Notes: generated by a model not told the origin, from the letters alone. A DNA stretch of 64,000 nt from Methylobacterium sp. Leaf123 (GCF_001423405.1 NZ_LMNS01000039.1:1-64000), one strand, 5' to 3'; positions 6,865 through 16,675 are shown, counted from the stretch's first letter. Made by a program: numbers and translations.

Positions 6865-8340
6865 TCATCGGGCGCAGGTGATCGCGACGACCGCGCCGAG
6901 AACGGGCGCGGCCGCCCCGCCCAGCGTGGTCGCAGCCCCCTTGCCGGCATCCGTCGACGCGTCCTTGCCCACTCCGGCGGGCAGGCCGCTTTCGCTCAGG
7001 AACGCCGCGACGGCCTTCCCCGGCACGACGGCGTAGCGCGTCGGCGGCATCACCCCGGCGATCAGGCGGGGCGCGGTGGGAAAGCGGGCGACGAGTCCGA
7101 CGACCCGGCCCGACCGGTCGAGCACCGGCGCCCCACCGGCGCCGGGCTGGAGCGGGGCGTAAACGCCTTCAGACGCGGCGCTGGCGGGCGCGACGCTCGG
7201 GCGCCCCTTAGCCTGCGCGCCGAGCACGAGCAGGGCCTCGCCCTCGCTCACCGGCTCGGCGCGGAGTTGCGGCGGCGCGCCGCCCGCGAGCCCCTCGGCG
7301 GACAGCAGCGCAAGGCTGCCCGCCGCGTCCCGCCGCTCGATCCGGGCCGCGGCACCGCCGATGCGCGGCGCGGCGCAGGATTCGAGGGCAGAGGCTGCCG
7401 TCAGCACCCGCCCACCGCCCAGCAGCAGGCCGGTCGCGGCCGGGCGCGCCTCGGCCTGCGCGGCGGGCAGCGGCATTGCTGCGGGCGCGGCCGCCAAGCC
7501 GGCAGCGGGCGCGCGAGGGGCCGGGGCGGTGGCCGCCGTCGGCGCGGTGGAAGCCGGCGCGTCCTCAGGGAACGGTGAAAAGTTGTTGGCCACCGCGATG
7601 ACGAGACGATCGACCATATCCGCCAGTGCCCTGTCATAGCCGAGGGTGAAGCCGCGGATGCCCTGGGGGCCTTCGGCGTAGCGGATATAGGAGCGCCCGC
7701 CCGCGGTCTCGGCGGTGATGACGATGAAATCCGGCTTCTTCAGCTTGTAGGTCACCTTGCGGCCGGGCATCGCGGCAATGGCGCGCTCGAACAGGGCGTC
7801 GAGGCTGGTCTCCCTTTGCGGGAACGACTTGGTGTCGAGGGTCACCCGCCCGTCGGCGCTCTGCCAGCGGGTACCGCCGGGGATCGCGCTCTTTCTCGGC
7901 AGCAGCGCTTCCGGCACGCCGACCACCACGCCGCTCGCCGGATCGGGCTGGACCCTGAAGCGCGCCGCCCGCCGGGCCTCCTCCGCCTCGCGCTTGAGCG
8001 CCGCGCGCTCCGGCGGCGTGAGCAGGCCGGTCGGAGCGCCGCTCGTGCGGGTCTGGTAGGTCTGAATCCCGTCGAAGCTACGCTTGCCGAAAGCCCCGGT
8101 CGTCACGCCGTTATAGTCGCCGGTCCAGACGAGCGAATCTTGCAGCCCCCGCCGCTCCGCCTCGGGCAAAGCCTCGAAGGCGGTGCGCGCCGCCTCGAAG
8201 GCAGGATCGGGCGCGGGTTGGGGGGCAGCGGGGGGCTTCGGCCGGGCCGGGGCGGCCGGTGGGAGGGGTCCTTGCGCGAGTGCGCCCGTCGCAAGTCCGG
8301 CGGCGAGCAGGGCCGGCAGGCCGGTGCGAAAAGCTTTCAT
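6865..8340 (-). CDS. Secreted trypsin-fold protein lacking catalytic residues
   Basis: A 491-residue exported protein with a signal peptide at residues 1-23 (MKAFRTGLPALLAAGLATGALA). The N-terminal half includes LTPPERAALKREAEEARRAA and an all-purpose alpha/beta region of no recognised family. After a Pro/Ala linker (about 255-310), the C-terminal 170 residues follow the S1 protease outline, but the motifs are changed. The TAAHC position reads TAASA, the usual Asp strand reads SLALL, and the GDSGGP position reads GAGGAP. All three catalytic residues therefore appear lost, which suggests a binding or scaffold role in the periplasm. Upstream ATG/GTG starts at 8352 and 8358 are possible; 8340 was chosen for the signal peptide. 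Confidence 0.7.
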   Translation of the reverse strand: MKAFRTGLPALLAAGLATGALAQGPLPPAAPARPKPPAAPQPAPDPAFEAARTAFEALPEAERRGLQDSLVWTGDYNGVTTGAFGKRSFDGIQTYQTRTSGAPTGLLTPPERAALKREAEEARRAARFRVQPDPASGVVVGVPEALLPRKSAIPGGTRWQSADGRVTLDTKSFPQRETSLDALFERAIAAMPGRKVTYKLKKPDFIVITAETAGGRSYIRYAEGPQGIRGFTLGYDRALADMVDRLVIAVANNFSPFPEDAPASTAPTAATAPAPRAPAAGLAAAPAAMPLPAAQAEARPAATGLLLGGGRVLTAASALESCAAPRIGGAAARIERRDAAGSLALLSAEGLAGGAPPQLRAEPVSEGEALLVLGAQAKGRPSVAPASAASEGVYAPLQPGAGGAPVLDRSGRVVGLVARFPTAPRLIAGVMPPTRYAVVPGKAVAAFLSESGLPAGVGKDASTDAGKGAATTLGGAAAPVLGAVVAITCAR

Positions 8341-8519
8341 CCGTCCCGTCATCACCACTGCCCGATTCGCCGTAGGGGCGATGATGCCAGCCGGAGCGGG
8401 CTCCCCACAAGCCGCGGCGCACCGCCGTCCTGCGGGATCGTGATCGCAGGCCGGTGGACGGACCGGCCGCGGGCCACAGCTTTGGCGCAGGAGTTCACGG
8501 CTTTCGGAAGGGCGCGGCT

Positions 8520-8966
8520 TTGCTGCAGATCGGATTGTACGGTGCGGCGGCGCTCGCGGGTGTCGCCTTCGTGGTTCAGCAGGCGGTCAATGCCGGGCTG
8601 AGGGGCGGACTCGGCTCCGGTCTCTGGGCCGGCTTCGTCAATTTCACCGTCGGCGGCCTCGCCGTGGGCCTCCTCGCGCTGACCTTGCGCGAACCCCTGC
8701 CCTCGCTCGACGCGGCCGCCCGCGCCCCCTGGTACGCCTGGACCGGTGGCCTCCTCGGCGCGGTCTACGTCGTCGGGGCGATCTTCCTGATTCCGCGCAT
8801 CGGCGCCGCCGCGGTCGTCGCCCTCCTCATCGTCGGGCAGATGCTGATGTCGCTCGCCCTCGACCATTTCGGGCTGCTCGGCGTGCCGGTCCATGAGGCG
8901 AACCTGCCGCGGCTCGGCGGCGCGCTGCTTATGCTGGCCGGCGTCGCCCTGATCTGCCTCTTCTGA
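8520..8966 (+). CDS. DMT family transporter, YdcZ/DUF606 type
   Basis: A 148-residue integral membrane protein with five hydrophobic segments, ending GGALLMLAGVALICLF. The repeat features of the DUF606 half-size DMT family are visible: NAGLRGGLGSGLWAGFVNFTVG near the start and GALLGAVYVVGAIFLIPRIG-like text in the middle (VYVVGAIFLIPRIGAAAV). I place the start at TTG 8520 because GGAAGGG lies at 8506-8512 with ideal spacing and this gives the family length; an ATG at 8454 would add a non-hydrophobic 22-residue extension. The transported compound is unknown, and such proteins often act as dimers. Confidence 0.75.
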   Translation: MLQIGLYGAAALAGVAFVVQQAVNAGLRGGLGSGLWAGFVNFTVGGLAVGLLALTLREPLPSLDAAARAPWYAWTGGLLGAVYVVGAIFLIPRIGAAAVVALLIVGQMLMSLALDHFGLLGVPVHEANLPRLGGALLMLAGVALICLF

Positions 8967-9078
8967 GGTCTGTCCTCGCCGATGGCTCGGAGTGAGCGTT
9001 GCGGCCGGCGCGGCAAGTGATAGCGTGCCGGCCGCGGGCGCCCCTGCTTCGGGCGCACCGGTCGGAGGAGACGCGCGC

Positions 9079-12000
9079 ATGTCCCAAGGCAACAGTCTCG
9101 GGCCCCTCGGTGCGACGTTGATCGGCGCGATGCTGCTCGGTGTCCCGGCCCTGGCCCAGTCTCCGCGTCCGGCCGCGCCCCCGAAATCGGCGACCGCACC
9201 GGTCGCGAAAACCTTCGTGCGCGAGGCGCTGGCGAGTGCGGGCGTCCGGTTGGAGACGGCGCTCAAGAGCGAGGCGCCCCCCGGCGCAAAGAACGCCGCG
9301 CAATGGCGGCGCGAGGCGGAGGTCGCCGCCCAGAGCGAGGGCGGGGAGCCCGACGCCGAACTCAACGCCCGCGCCGCCGCCGTCGCGGCCGACCCGAACG
9401 ATGTCCGCAACTGGCTCGACTACGCCAACGCGGCCATCGCCGCCGGCAACGACGAGGAGCGCGCCGACTATTCCGCCCGGTACAAGCTGAAGGGCCGGGC
9501 GAGTGCCGCCGCCTATCAAGGCTATCTCCGTGCCCGGAACCCGGCGGACGAGGCGCGGGCGCTGGCCCGGCTCGGCGAGATCCAGGCGGCCCAATCCGAG
9601 TGGCGATCCGCCTTGGAGGCCTACCGGGCGAGCCTCGCGATCCGGGACGAGGCGCAGACCCGCGCGGCTTACGAGAAGCTGCGCGAGGAGCACGGCTTCC
9701 GCATCCTCGACTACAAGGTCGATTCGGATGCCGCCGCGCCGCGGGTCTGCTTCACCTTCTCGGAAAGCCTCGTCCCGAAGACCGACTACGCGCCCTACAT
9801 CGCCGTCTCCGGCGCGACCAACGCCGCCGTCACGGCGGACGGCGCCCAGGTCTGCGTCGATGGGCTGAAGCATTCCGAGCGCTACGCCTTCGTGGTGCGC
9901 CAGGGCCTGCCCTCGTCGGTCGGCGAGAATCTGCTGAAATCGGCCGATTACGAGGTCTACGTTCGCGACCGCTCGCCCCAGGTGCGCTTCACCGGCCGCA
10001 ACTACGTCCTGCCGCGCACCGGACAGGCCGGCGTGCCGCTGGTCTCGGTCAACGCCGACAAGCTCGATGTCGAGGTGCTGCGCATCGGCGACCGCGGCCT
10101 GCTGCCCGCGCTCCGCTCGGAGGACTTCCTGAGCCAGCTCAGCGGCTCGACGGCCAAAACCATCGCCGACCAGAAGGGCCAGCGCGTCTGGAAGGGCACC
10201 CTCGACACGGCCAAGGCCGAGACCAACCGCGAGGCGGTGACCGCTTTCCCCGTGCTGCAGGCGGTCGTCAAGCTGGAGCCCGGCCTCTACCTGATGCTGG
10301 CCAAGCCCACCGGCACGACGGATTCGTCGGACGAGGAAAACGGCGGCTACGAGACCCAGGCGACGCAGTGGTTCGTCGTCTCCGATCTCGGGCTCACCGC
10401 CTTCAAGGGCCGCGACGGCGTGCACGTCTTCGCCCGCTCGCTCGCCAGCGCCAAGACCGTGTCCGGCGCCGAGATCCGGCTCGTTGCCCGCAACAACGAC
10501 GTGCTGGCGGTCGCCAAGACCGACGGCCAGGGCCACGCCGCCTTCCCCGCCGGCCTCGCCCGCGGCGAGGGCGGGCTCGCGCCCGGCCTCGTGGTGGCGC
10601 AGGTCGGCGACGATTACGGCTTCCTCGATCTGGCGCTCGGCGCCTTCGATCTCTCCGACCGCGGGGTGAAGGGCCGCCCGGCGCCCGGCGGGGCCGAGGC
10701 CTACGTCTTCCCCGAGCGCGGCGTCTACCGTTCGGGCGAGACGGTGCAGCTCACCGCCCTGTTGCGCGACCCGCAGGGGGCGGCGGTGGCCGGCCTGCCG
10801 CTGACGCTGGTGGTGAAGCGGCCCGACGGCGTCGAGTATCGCCGCGCGGCGGTCGCCGACGAGGGGCTCGGCGGGCGCTCGCTCGCCCTGCCGCTGATGG
10901 CCGGCGCGATGCATGGCACATGGCGGGTCTCGGCCTATACCGATCCGAAGGCGCCGCCGGTCGGCGAGGCGAGCTGGCTCGTCGAGGACTACGTCCCCGA
11001 GCGGCTGGAGGTGAGCCTCACGCCGAAGACGCCGACGCTGACCCGCGGCGAGCCGGCGACCATCGACGTCGCCGCGCGCTACCTCTACGGCGCGCCAGGC
11101 TCGGGGCTGGAGGTCTCGGGCTCGGTCGCGGTGCAGGCCGCGGCGAATCCCGGCATCAAGGGGCTCGACGGCTTCTCCATCGGCCTCGACGACGAGGCGG
11201 TGGAGGCAACGACCGCCGAGATCGATGCCAAGGCCACCACCGACGCGCAGGGCAAGACCAGCATCACCGTGCCGGTGCAGGAGGTGGCCGCCCCCCGCGC
11301 GCTGGAGGCGAAGATCACCCTCGCCGTCGGCGAGCCGGGTGGCCGGGCGCTGAGCCGCAGCGTGACGCTGCCGATCCTGCCGGCCCAGCCCGTGCTGGCG
11401 ATCCGCAAGAACTTCGGCGGCGATCTCGCCGAGAACGCGACCGCCACCTTCGACGTGGTCATGGCCGCGCCCGACGGTCGGCGTCTGCCCCAGGACGGCG
11501 TGACCTGGACGCTGTCGAAGGTGGATCGGACCTATCAATGGTACCGCGCCGACGGGCGCTGGAGCTTCGAGCCGGTGAAGTCGAGCCGGCGCATCGCCGA
11601 CGGGCGCGTGGCGATGGCCGCCGACGCCCCCGCGCGCATCGCCGTGCCGGTGGGCTTCGGCCATTACCGCCTGGAGGCGAGCGTGCCGGGCCAGCCGCAG
11701 GCGGCAGCCAGCGTGTCCTTCACCGTGGGCTGGGGCGGCGCCGAGAGCGCCGACGTGCCCGACCTGCTCGACCTCACCCTCGACAAGGGCGCCTACGCGG
11801 CCGGCGAGCGGCTGCGCGCCCGGCTCGCACCGAAATTCGCCGGCACGGCGACGCTCGCCATCGTCAGCGACCGGGTGCACGAGATCCGCGACGTGACGGT
11901 GGCGGAGGGCGGCACCACCGTCGATATCCCGGTCAAGGCGGAATGGGGCGCGGGCGCCTACCTCGTCGCCACCGCCTATCGACCGCTCGACCAGGCGGCG

Positions 12001-14385
12001 AAGCGCATGCCGGGCCGGGCGCTCGGGGTGGCGTGGTTCTCCGTCGACAAGGAAAAGCGCGGCCTCTCCGTCTCGATCGAGGCGCCGGAGAAGGTGCGCC
12101 CCCGCGGCACGCTCACCGTTCCGGTGAAGATCGCCGGCCTCAGCTCCGGCGAGGAGGCGCGGGTGACGCTGGCGGCGGTCGATGTCGGCATCCTCAACCT
12201 GACCCGCTACGAGGCGCCGAACCCGTTCGGCTACTTCTTCGGCCAGAAGGCGCTCGGGCCCGAGATCCGCGATCTCTGGGGCTACCTGATCGACGGCATG
12301 CAGGGCACGCTCGGCGCGATCCGCTCCGGCGGCGACGGCGGCGCGACCGAACTCGCCGACGCGCCCCCGACCCAGGCGCCGCTCGCGCTCTATTCAGGCG
12401 TGGTCACGGTGGGCGCCGACGGCACGGCCAAGATCCCGCTGGACCTGCCGGCCTTCAACGGCACCGCCCGGCTGATGGCGACCGCCTGGACCAAGGCCAG
12501 GGTGGGCCAAGCGCAGGCCGACGTGATCGTCCGCGATCCCGTGGTGCTCACCGGCACCCTCCCGCGCTTCCTCAATGTCGGCGACCGCTCGCGCTTTTTC
12601 GTCGCCCTCGACAATGTCGAGGGGGCGGCCGGCGACTACACCGTCGATCTCGACCTCACCGGCCCCGTCGTGGTGGCGGGCGAGGCGGTGCACGCGACGA
12701 TGCGGCTGGAGGCCGGCGCCAAGGGGCAGCTCGTGATCCCGATCACCGCCGCCGGCCCCGGCACGGCCCGGCTTGACCTGAGCCTGACCGGCCCCGGCAT
12801 TCAGGGCAGCGCCGGCCAGTCCTTCGCGCTTGGGATCAATCCCGGCACCGGCGCGCTCGTGCGCCGCACCCTTCGCCCGCTGGAGCCCGGCGCCGGCCTC
12901 GACCTGACGCCGGACCTGCTCGCCGACATCCTGCCCGGCACCGGGGCGGTCTCCGTCTCGGCCAACCGCCTCGGCGGCATCGATGTCGCCGCCCTGCTCC
13001 AATCGCTCGACCGCTACCCCTATGGCTGCTCGGAGCAGATCGTCAGCCGGGCGATGCCGCTGCTCTACGTCAACGCGCTCGCCGCGACAGAAAAGCTCGG
13101 CCTCGACGGGAAACTCGACGAGCGGGTGCGCGGCGCGATCGAGCGGGTGCTGGCGCGCCAGGATTCGAGCGGCGCCTTCGGTGCGTGGTCCACGGAAAAT
13201 GCCGGCGATACGTGGCTCGACGCCTACGTCACCGACTTCCTCACCCGCGCCCGCGAGCGGGGCTTTGCCGTGCCGCAGACGGCCTTCAACAGCGCCCTCG
13301 ACCGCCTGCGCAACACGGTGGCCAACACCAGCAACATCGAGAGCGGCGGGATGGACCTCGCCTATGCCGCCTACGTGCTCGCCCGCAACGGCCGGCCGGT
13401 GATGGGCGATCTGCGCTACCTCGCCGACACCAAGCTCACCGAGTTCACCACGCCGCTGGCCCGCGGCCAGCTCGCCGCCGCGCTGGCCCTGTTGGGTGAT
13501 CGCGGCCGGGCGCAAAAAGGCTTCGAGGCGGCGCTGCAATCGCTCCGGGCCGAGCGCGACAAGGGCACTTATCGCTCCGATTACGGCTCGCGCCTGCGCG
13601 ACGGCGCCGCCCTGCTGGCGCTCTCGGCCGAGACCGGGTTCTCGGGCGAGACGCTGCAACCGGTCGCCGCCGTGCTCGGCCAGGAGCGGGCGGAGGGCCG
13701 CGCCACCAGCACCCAGGAGAATGCCTGGATGGTGCTGGCCGCGCAAAGCCTCGCCAAGGAGTCGGACAGCCTTTCCCTGACCGTCGACGGCAAGACCGAG
13801 ACCGGACCGCTCTCGCGGCTGTATCGGGCGCCCGCCCTGGAGGCGCGGCCGGTGCGGATCGTCAATGCCGGCCGCGAGGCGGTGCCGGTCGCGATCGGCG
13901 TCCAGGGCAACCCGATCGCCCCGGAGCCAGCGGCCTCGCAGGGCTTCACCGTCGAGCGCAGCTTCTACCGGCTCGACGGCAGCCCCGTGGATCTCGGCAA
14001 GCCGCTGCGCCAGAACGACCGCCTCGTCGTGGTGCTGAAGGTGACCGAGGCCAAGGCCAGCGACGGGCGCCTGCTGCTGGTCGATCGCCTGCCCGCAGGG
14101 CTGGAGATCGACAACCCGAAGCTCCTCGATGCCGACGCGCTCGCGGGCCTCAGCTTCGCCAAGTCCGAAGTGGCGCCGGTCCATACCGAGTTCCGCGACG
14201 ACCGGTTCGTAGCCGCCTACGACCGTAGGTCGGAGCAATCCGCCTTCTTCTCGGCGGCCTACACCGTGCGCGTGGTCTCACCCGGCAGCTACGTCCATCC
14301 GGCCGCGAGCATCGAGGACATGTACCGCCCCGAACGGTTCGGACGCACCGCGTTCGGATCGATCGAGGTGACCTCGGCGAAGTGA
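9079..14385 (+). CDS. Bacterial alpha-2-macroglobulin family protein
   Basis: A 1768-residue periplasmic protease trap. Residues 1-29 form a Sec signal peptide ending ALA-Q with no lipobox cysteine, so unlike E. coli YfhM it should be soluble rather than lipid-anchored. Many beta-sandwich (MG) domains follow, then the thioester motif GCSEQ with Cys1317 and Gln1320, set in YPYGCSEQIVSRAMP. An alpha-helical thioester-carrying domain and a C-terminal receptor-like domain complete the outline. The start at 9079 has GGAGGAG eight bases upstream; the frame is open further upstream but without signal features. One base separates its stop from pbpC, the usual partner: the pair is thought to trap invading proteases and repair cell wall at breaches. 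Confidence 0.93.
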   Translation: MSQGNSLGPLGATLIGAMLLGVPALAQSPRPAAPPKSATAPVAKTFVREALASAGVRLETALKSEAPPGAKNAAQWRREAEVAAQSEGGEPDAELNARAAAVAADPNDVRNWLDYANAAIAAGNDEERADYSARYKLKGRASAAAYQGYLRARNPADEARALARLGEIQAAQSEWRSALEAYRASLAIRDEAQTRAAYEKLREEHGFRILDYKVDSDAAAPRVCFTFSESLVPKTDYAPYIAVSGATNAAVTADGAQVCVDGLKHSERYAFVVRQGLPSSVGENLLKSADYEVYVRDRSPQVRFTGRNYVLPRTGQAGVPLVSVNADKLDVEVLRIGDRGLLPALRSEDFLSQLSGSTAKTIADQKGQRVWKGTLDTAKAETNREAVTAFPVLQAVVKLEPGLYLMLAKPTGTTDSSDEENGGYETQATQWFVVSDLGLTAFKGRDGVHVFARSLASAKTVSGAEIRLVARNNDVLAVAKTDGQGHAAFPAGLARGEGGLAPGLVVAQVGDDYGFLDLALGAFDLSDRGVKGRPAPGGAEAYVFPERGVYRSGETVQLTALLRDPQGAAVAGLPLTLVVKRPDGVEYRRAAVADEGLGGRSLALPLMAGAMHGTWRVSAYTDPKAPPVGEASWLVEDYVPERLEVSLTPKTPTLTRGEPATIDVAARYLYGAPGSGLEVSGSVAVQAAANPGIKGLDGFSIGLDDEAVEATTAEIDAKATTDAQGKTSITVPVQEVAAPRALEAKITLAVGEPGGRALSRSVTLPILPAQPVLAIRKNFGGDLAENATATFDVVMAAPDGRRLPQDGVTWTLSKVDRTYQWYRADGRWSFEPVKSSRRIADGRVAMAADAPARIAVPVGFGHYRLEASVPGQPQAAASVSFTVGWGGAESADVPDLLDLTLDKGAYAAGERLRARLAPKFAGTATLAIVSDRVHEIRDVTVAEGGTTVDIPVKAEWGAGAYLVATAYRPLDQAAKRMPGRALGVAWFSVDKEKRGLSVSIEAPEKVRPRGTLTVPVKIAGLSSGEEARVTLAAVDVGILNLTRYEAPNPFGYFFGQKALGPEIRDLWGYLIDGMQGTLGAIRSGGDGGATELADAPPTQAPLALYSGVVTVGADGTAKIPLDLPAFNGTARLMATAWTKARVGQAQADVIVRDPVVLTGTLPRFLNVGDRSRFFVALDNVEGAAGDYTVDLDLTGPVVVAGEAVHATMRLEAGAKGQLVIPITAAGPGTARLDLSLTGPGIQGSAGQSFALGINPGTGALVRRTLRPLEPGAGLDLTPDLLADILPGTGAVSVSANRLGGIDVAALLQSLDRYPYGCSEQIVSRAMPLLYVNALAATEKLGLDGKLDERVRGAIERVLARQDSSGAFGAWSTENAGDTWLDAYVTDFLTRARERGFAVPQTAFNSALDRLRNTVANTSNIESGGMDLAYAAYVLARNGRPVMGDLRYLADTKLTEFTTPLARGQLAAALALLGDRGRAQKGFEAALQSLRAERDKGTYRSDYGSRLRDGAALLALSAETGFSGETLQPVAAVLGQERAEGRATSTQENAWMVLAAQSLAKESDSLSLTVDGKTETGPLSRLYRAPALEARPVRIVNAGREAVPVAIGVQGNPIAPEPAASQGFTVERSFYRLDGSPVDLGKPLRQNDRLVVVLKVTEAKASDGRLLLVDRLPAGLEIDNPKLLDADALAGLSFAKSEVAPVHTEFRDDRFVAAYDRRSEQSAFFSAAYTVRVVSPGSYVHPAASIEDMYRPERFGRTAFGSIEVTSAK

Positions 14386-14386
14386 G

Positions 14387-16606
14387 ATGAGCCGCCGGCA
14401 ACCGAACCCTCCCCCCTCTGCGGGGGAGGGTGCCTGCGGAGCGGGCGGGAGAGGGGCCGGCGCGACCTCTCCGGAAAGCGTGCTCCCCTCACCCGACCCC
14501 CTTCGGGGGCCACCCTCTCCCGCGGAGGGGAGAGGGAAGCGTGTCGGCGCTGTCTTTGCCGCCGTCTTCACCGTTGTGCTTCTGCTGGCGGGCGCCCTCT
14601 GGCGCTACGCCGCCACGCTCCCGCCCCTCGACCTGACCCAGGCCTCGCTCCGCTCCACCGTCATCCTCGACCGGAAGGGCCAGTTGCTGCGCCCCTTCGC
14701 CACCGCCGACGGGCGTTGGCGCCTGCCCGTCACCGCGGACGCGATCGATCCGCGTACCCTCGCCATGCTCAAGGCCTACGAGGACCGCCGCTTCGATCAC
14801 CATCCCGGCATCGATCCGGCGGCGACGGCCCGCGCCGCGTGGCAGTGGCTGGCGCACGGAAAAATCGTGTCGGGCGGCTCGACGCTGTCGATGCAGGTGG
14901 CCCGCCTCGTCGAGCCGCGCACGGAGCGCTCGCTTCTGGCCAAGCTCCGGCAGATGGTCCGCGCGGTCGAACTGGAGCGCAGCCTCGGCAAATCCGGCGT
15001 GCTCGACCTCTATCTTGCGCTCGCCCCCTATGGCGGCCCGGTCGAGGGGATGCGGGCGGCAAGTCTGGCCTATTTCGGCCGCGAGCCGGCCCGGCTGTCA
15101 TTTGCCGAGAGCGCACTCCTCGTCGCCCTGCCGCAGTCACCGGAGGCGCGCCGGCCCGACCGCTTCGCCGCCAACGCGCGGCGCGCCCGCGACCGGGTGC
15201 TCGACATCGCCGCGGAGCGCGGCGTGATGACCGACGCCGAAGCGCAGGCCGCCAAGGCCGAGCCGGTTCCGGCACTTCGAAAGCCGTTCCCGATGCTCGC
15301 GGCCCACGCCGCCGAGCAGGCTCACGCCGCCGACCCGGAAGCGCGGGTGCAGCAGCTGACACTCGACGCGCGCCTTCAGGCGAGCCTGGAAGCGTTGGCG
15401 ACGGAGCGCACGGCGGCCGCCGGCCCGGCGCTCTCCGCCGCGATCCTTGCCATCGACAACCGCACCGGCGCGGTGCTCGCCCATATCGGCAGCGCCGGCT
15501 ATCTCGACGCCGCCCGCGCCGGCGCGGTCGATGCCACCCAGGCGGTGCGCTCGCCGGGCTCTGCGCTCAAGCCCTTCATCTACGCGCTCGCCTTCGAGAA
15601 CGGGCTCGCCCACCCCGAAACCCTCCTCGATGACCGCCCGGCGCGCTTTGCCGCGAACTACGCCCCGGAAAACTTCGACATGGGGTATCGCGGCACGGTG
15701 ACGGCGCGGGTCGCGCTCCAGCAATCGCTGAACCTGCCGGCGGTCGAACTCCTGGACGCGGTCGGCGCCGCCCGCTTCGTCGCGCGGCTGCGCGGGGCCG
15801 GCGCGACGATCCTGCTGCCGCGCGACACGGCGCCGGGCCTGCCCGTGGCGCTCGGCGGGCTCGGCATCACGCTCACCGATCTCGCCCGGCTCTATGCGGG
15901 GCTCGCCCGCGCCGGCACCGTGCCGGTGCTGACCCATCGCCTCGACGGTCCGCCGGCCGCGCCCGAGCCGGAGCGGCGGGTCGCCGACCCGGTCGCGGCT
16001 TGGTACGTCGCCGACACCCTGCGCGGCGCCCCGCCCCCGGAGAACGCCCTGCCCGGCCGGATCAGCTTCAAGACCGGCACCTCCTACGGCTACCGCGACG
16101 CCTGGGCGGTGGGGTTCGATGCCCGCGTGACCATTGCCGTCTGGATCGGCCGCCCGGACGGCGCCTCTGTGCCGGGCCTCGTCGGGCGCAGCCACGCCGC
16201 GCCGATCCTGTTCGACGCCTTCGCCCGGTTCGGCGGTGAGCCGGAGGCCCTGCTCCGCCCCCGCGACGCGCTGGTCGTCTCCACAGCCGCCCTGCCCCCG
16301 CCGCTGCGCCACATCCGCCGCGACGCCCCGAAAACCTTCGCGGCGACCCTCGGCGTGCCCCTCAAGATCGCCTACCCGCCGGACGGGGCACGGGTCGATC
16401 TCGGCCTCACCGAAGGCGCGCAGGCGCGCCTCGCCCTCAAGGCTTTGGGCGGCCAGCCGCCGCTGACCTGGATGGTCGATGGCCTGCCGGTGGCGGAGGC
16501 GATGCGCCGGCAATCGGAATGGAGCCCGGACGGCGCGGGCTTTGCCCGGATTTCGGTGATGGACGCGGCGGGCGCCAGCGACAGCGTGGTGGTGCGGCTG
16601 GAATAG
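14387..16606 (+). CDS. pbpC: Penicillin-binding protein 1C
   Basis: A 739-residue bifunctional peptidoglycan synthase. A transmembrane helix at about 52-72 follows a cytosolic tail. The GT51 glycosyltransferase domain spans about 85-260, with catalytic Glu132 in AYEDRRF and the GGSTLSMQVAR motif. The transpeptidase domain has S392-A-L-K395, S447-L-N449 and K562-T-G-T565. The last 85 residues form a BiPBP_C domain, which is specific to PBP1C. It is coupled to the alpha-2-macroglobulin gene one base upstream. Residues 8-50 are encoded by a palindromic repeat element (14408-14536), so the N-terminal tail is foreign in composition (Pro/Gly/Ala-rich); it precedes the membrane helix and is probably tolerated. 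Confidence 0.93.
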   Translation: MSRRQPNPPPSAGEGACGAGGRGAGATSPESVLPSPDPLRGPPSPAEGRGKRVGAVFAAVFTVVLLLAGALWRYAATLPPLDLTQASLRSTVILDRKGQLLRPFATADGRWRLPVTADAIDPRTLAMLKAYEDRRFDHHPGIDPAATARAAWQWLAHGKIVSGGSTLSMQVARLVEPRTERSLLAKLRQMVRAVELERSLGKSGVLDLYLALAPYGGPVEGMRAASLAYFGREPARLSFAESALLVALPQSPEARRPDRFAANARRARDRVLDIAAERGVMTDAEAQAAKAEPVPALRKPFPMLAAHAAEQAHAADPEARVQQLTLDARLQASLEALATERTAAAGPALSAAILAIDNRTGAVLAHIGSAGYLDAARAGAVDATQAVRSPGSALKPFIYALAFENGLAHPETLLDDRPARFAANYAPENFDMGYRGTVTARVALQQSLNLPAVELLDAVGAARFVARLRGAGATILLPRDTAPGLPVALGGLGITLTDLARLYAGLARAGTVPVLTHRLDGPPAAPEPERRVADPVAAWYVADTLRGAPPPENALPGRISFKTGTSYGYRDAWAVGFDARVTIAVWIGRPDGASVPGLVGRSHAAPILFDAFARFGGEPEALLRPRDALVVSTAALPPPLRHIRRDAPKTFAATLGVPLKIAYPPDGARVDLGLTEGAQARLALKALGGQPPLTWMVDGLPVAEAMRRQSEWSPDGAGFARISVMDAAGASDSVVVRLE
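14408..14536 (+). repeat. Palindromic repeat element, copy 1 (inside pbpC)
   Basis: A 129-bp element made of three back-to-back hairpins: CCTCCCCC/GGGGGAGG at the left end, CCCCC-TTC-GGGGG in the right half, and CCCTCTCC/GGAGAGGG at the right end. The reverse complement of 56951-57080 matches it almost base for base outside a variable centre of about 30 bp. It lies wholly within the pbpC reading frame and adds residues 8-50. Its translation, beginning PPPSAGEGACGAGGRG, is shared with the cobN copy. Confidence 0.9.
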
Positions 16607-16675
16607 CGCCCGGCGATGTTTTCGCGCGGCCCCGCACGTGACTCTTCGATCCTCCGCTTTAGGTGACCCGCCTGC

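Noticed and set aside
8929-11880. A 983-codon open frame on the minus strand opposite the alpha-2-macroglobulin gene
   Set aside because: It is antisense to a clearly recognisable protein. Its translation is His/Arg/Gly-rich with no domain, as expected from the mirror frame of high-GC third positions.
9303-12776. A 1157-codon plus-strand frame inside the alpha-2-macroglobulin gene
   Set aside because: It is in an alternate frame of the same strand, Arg/Pro/Gly-rich, with no start signal or domain.
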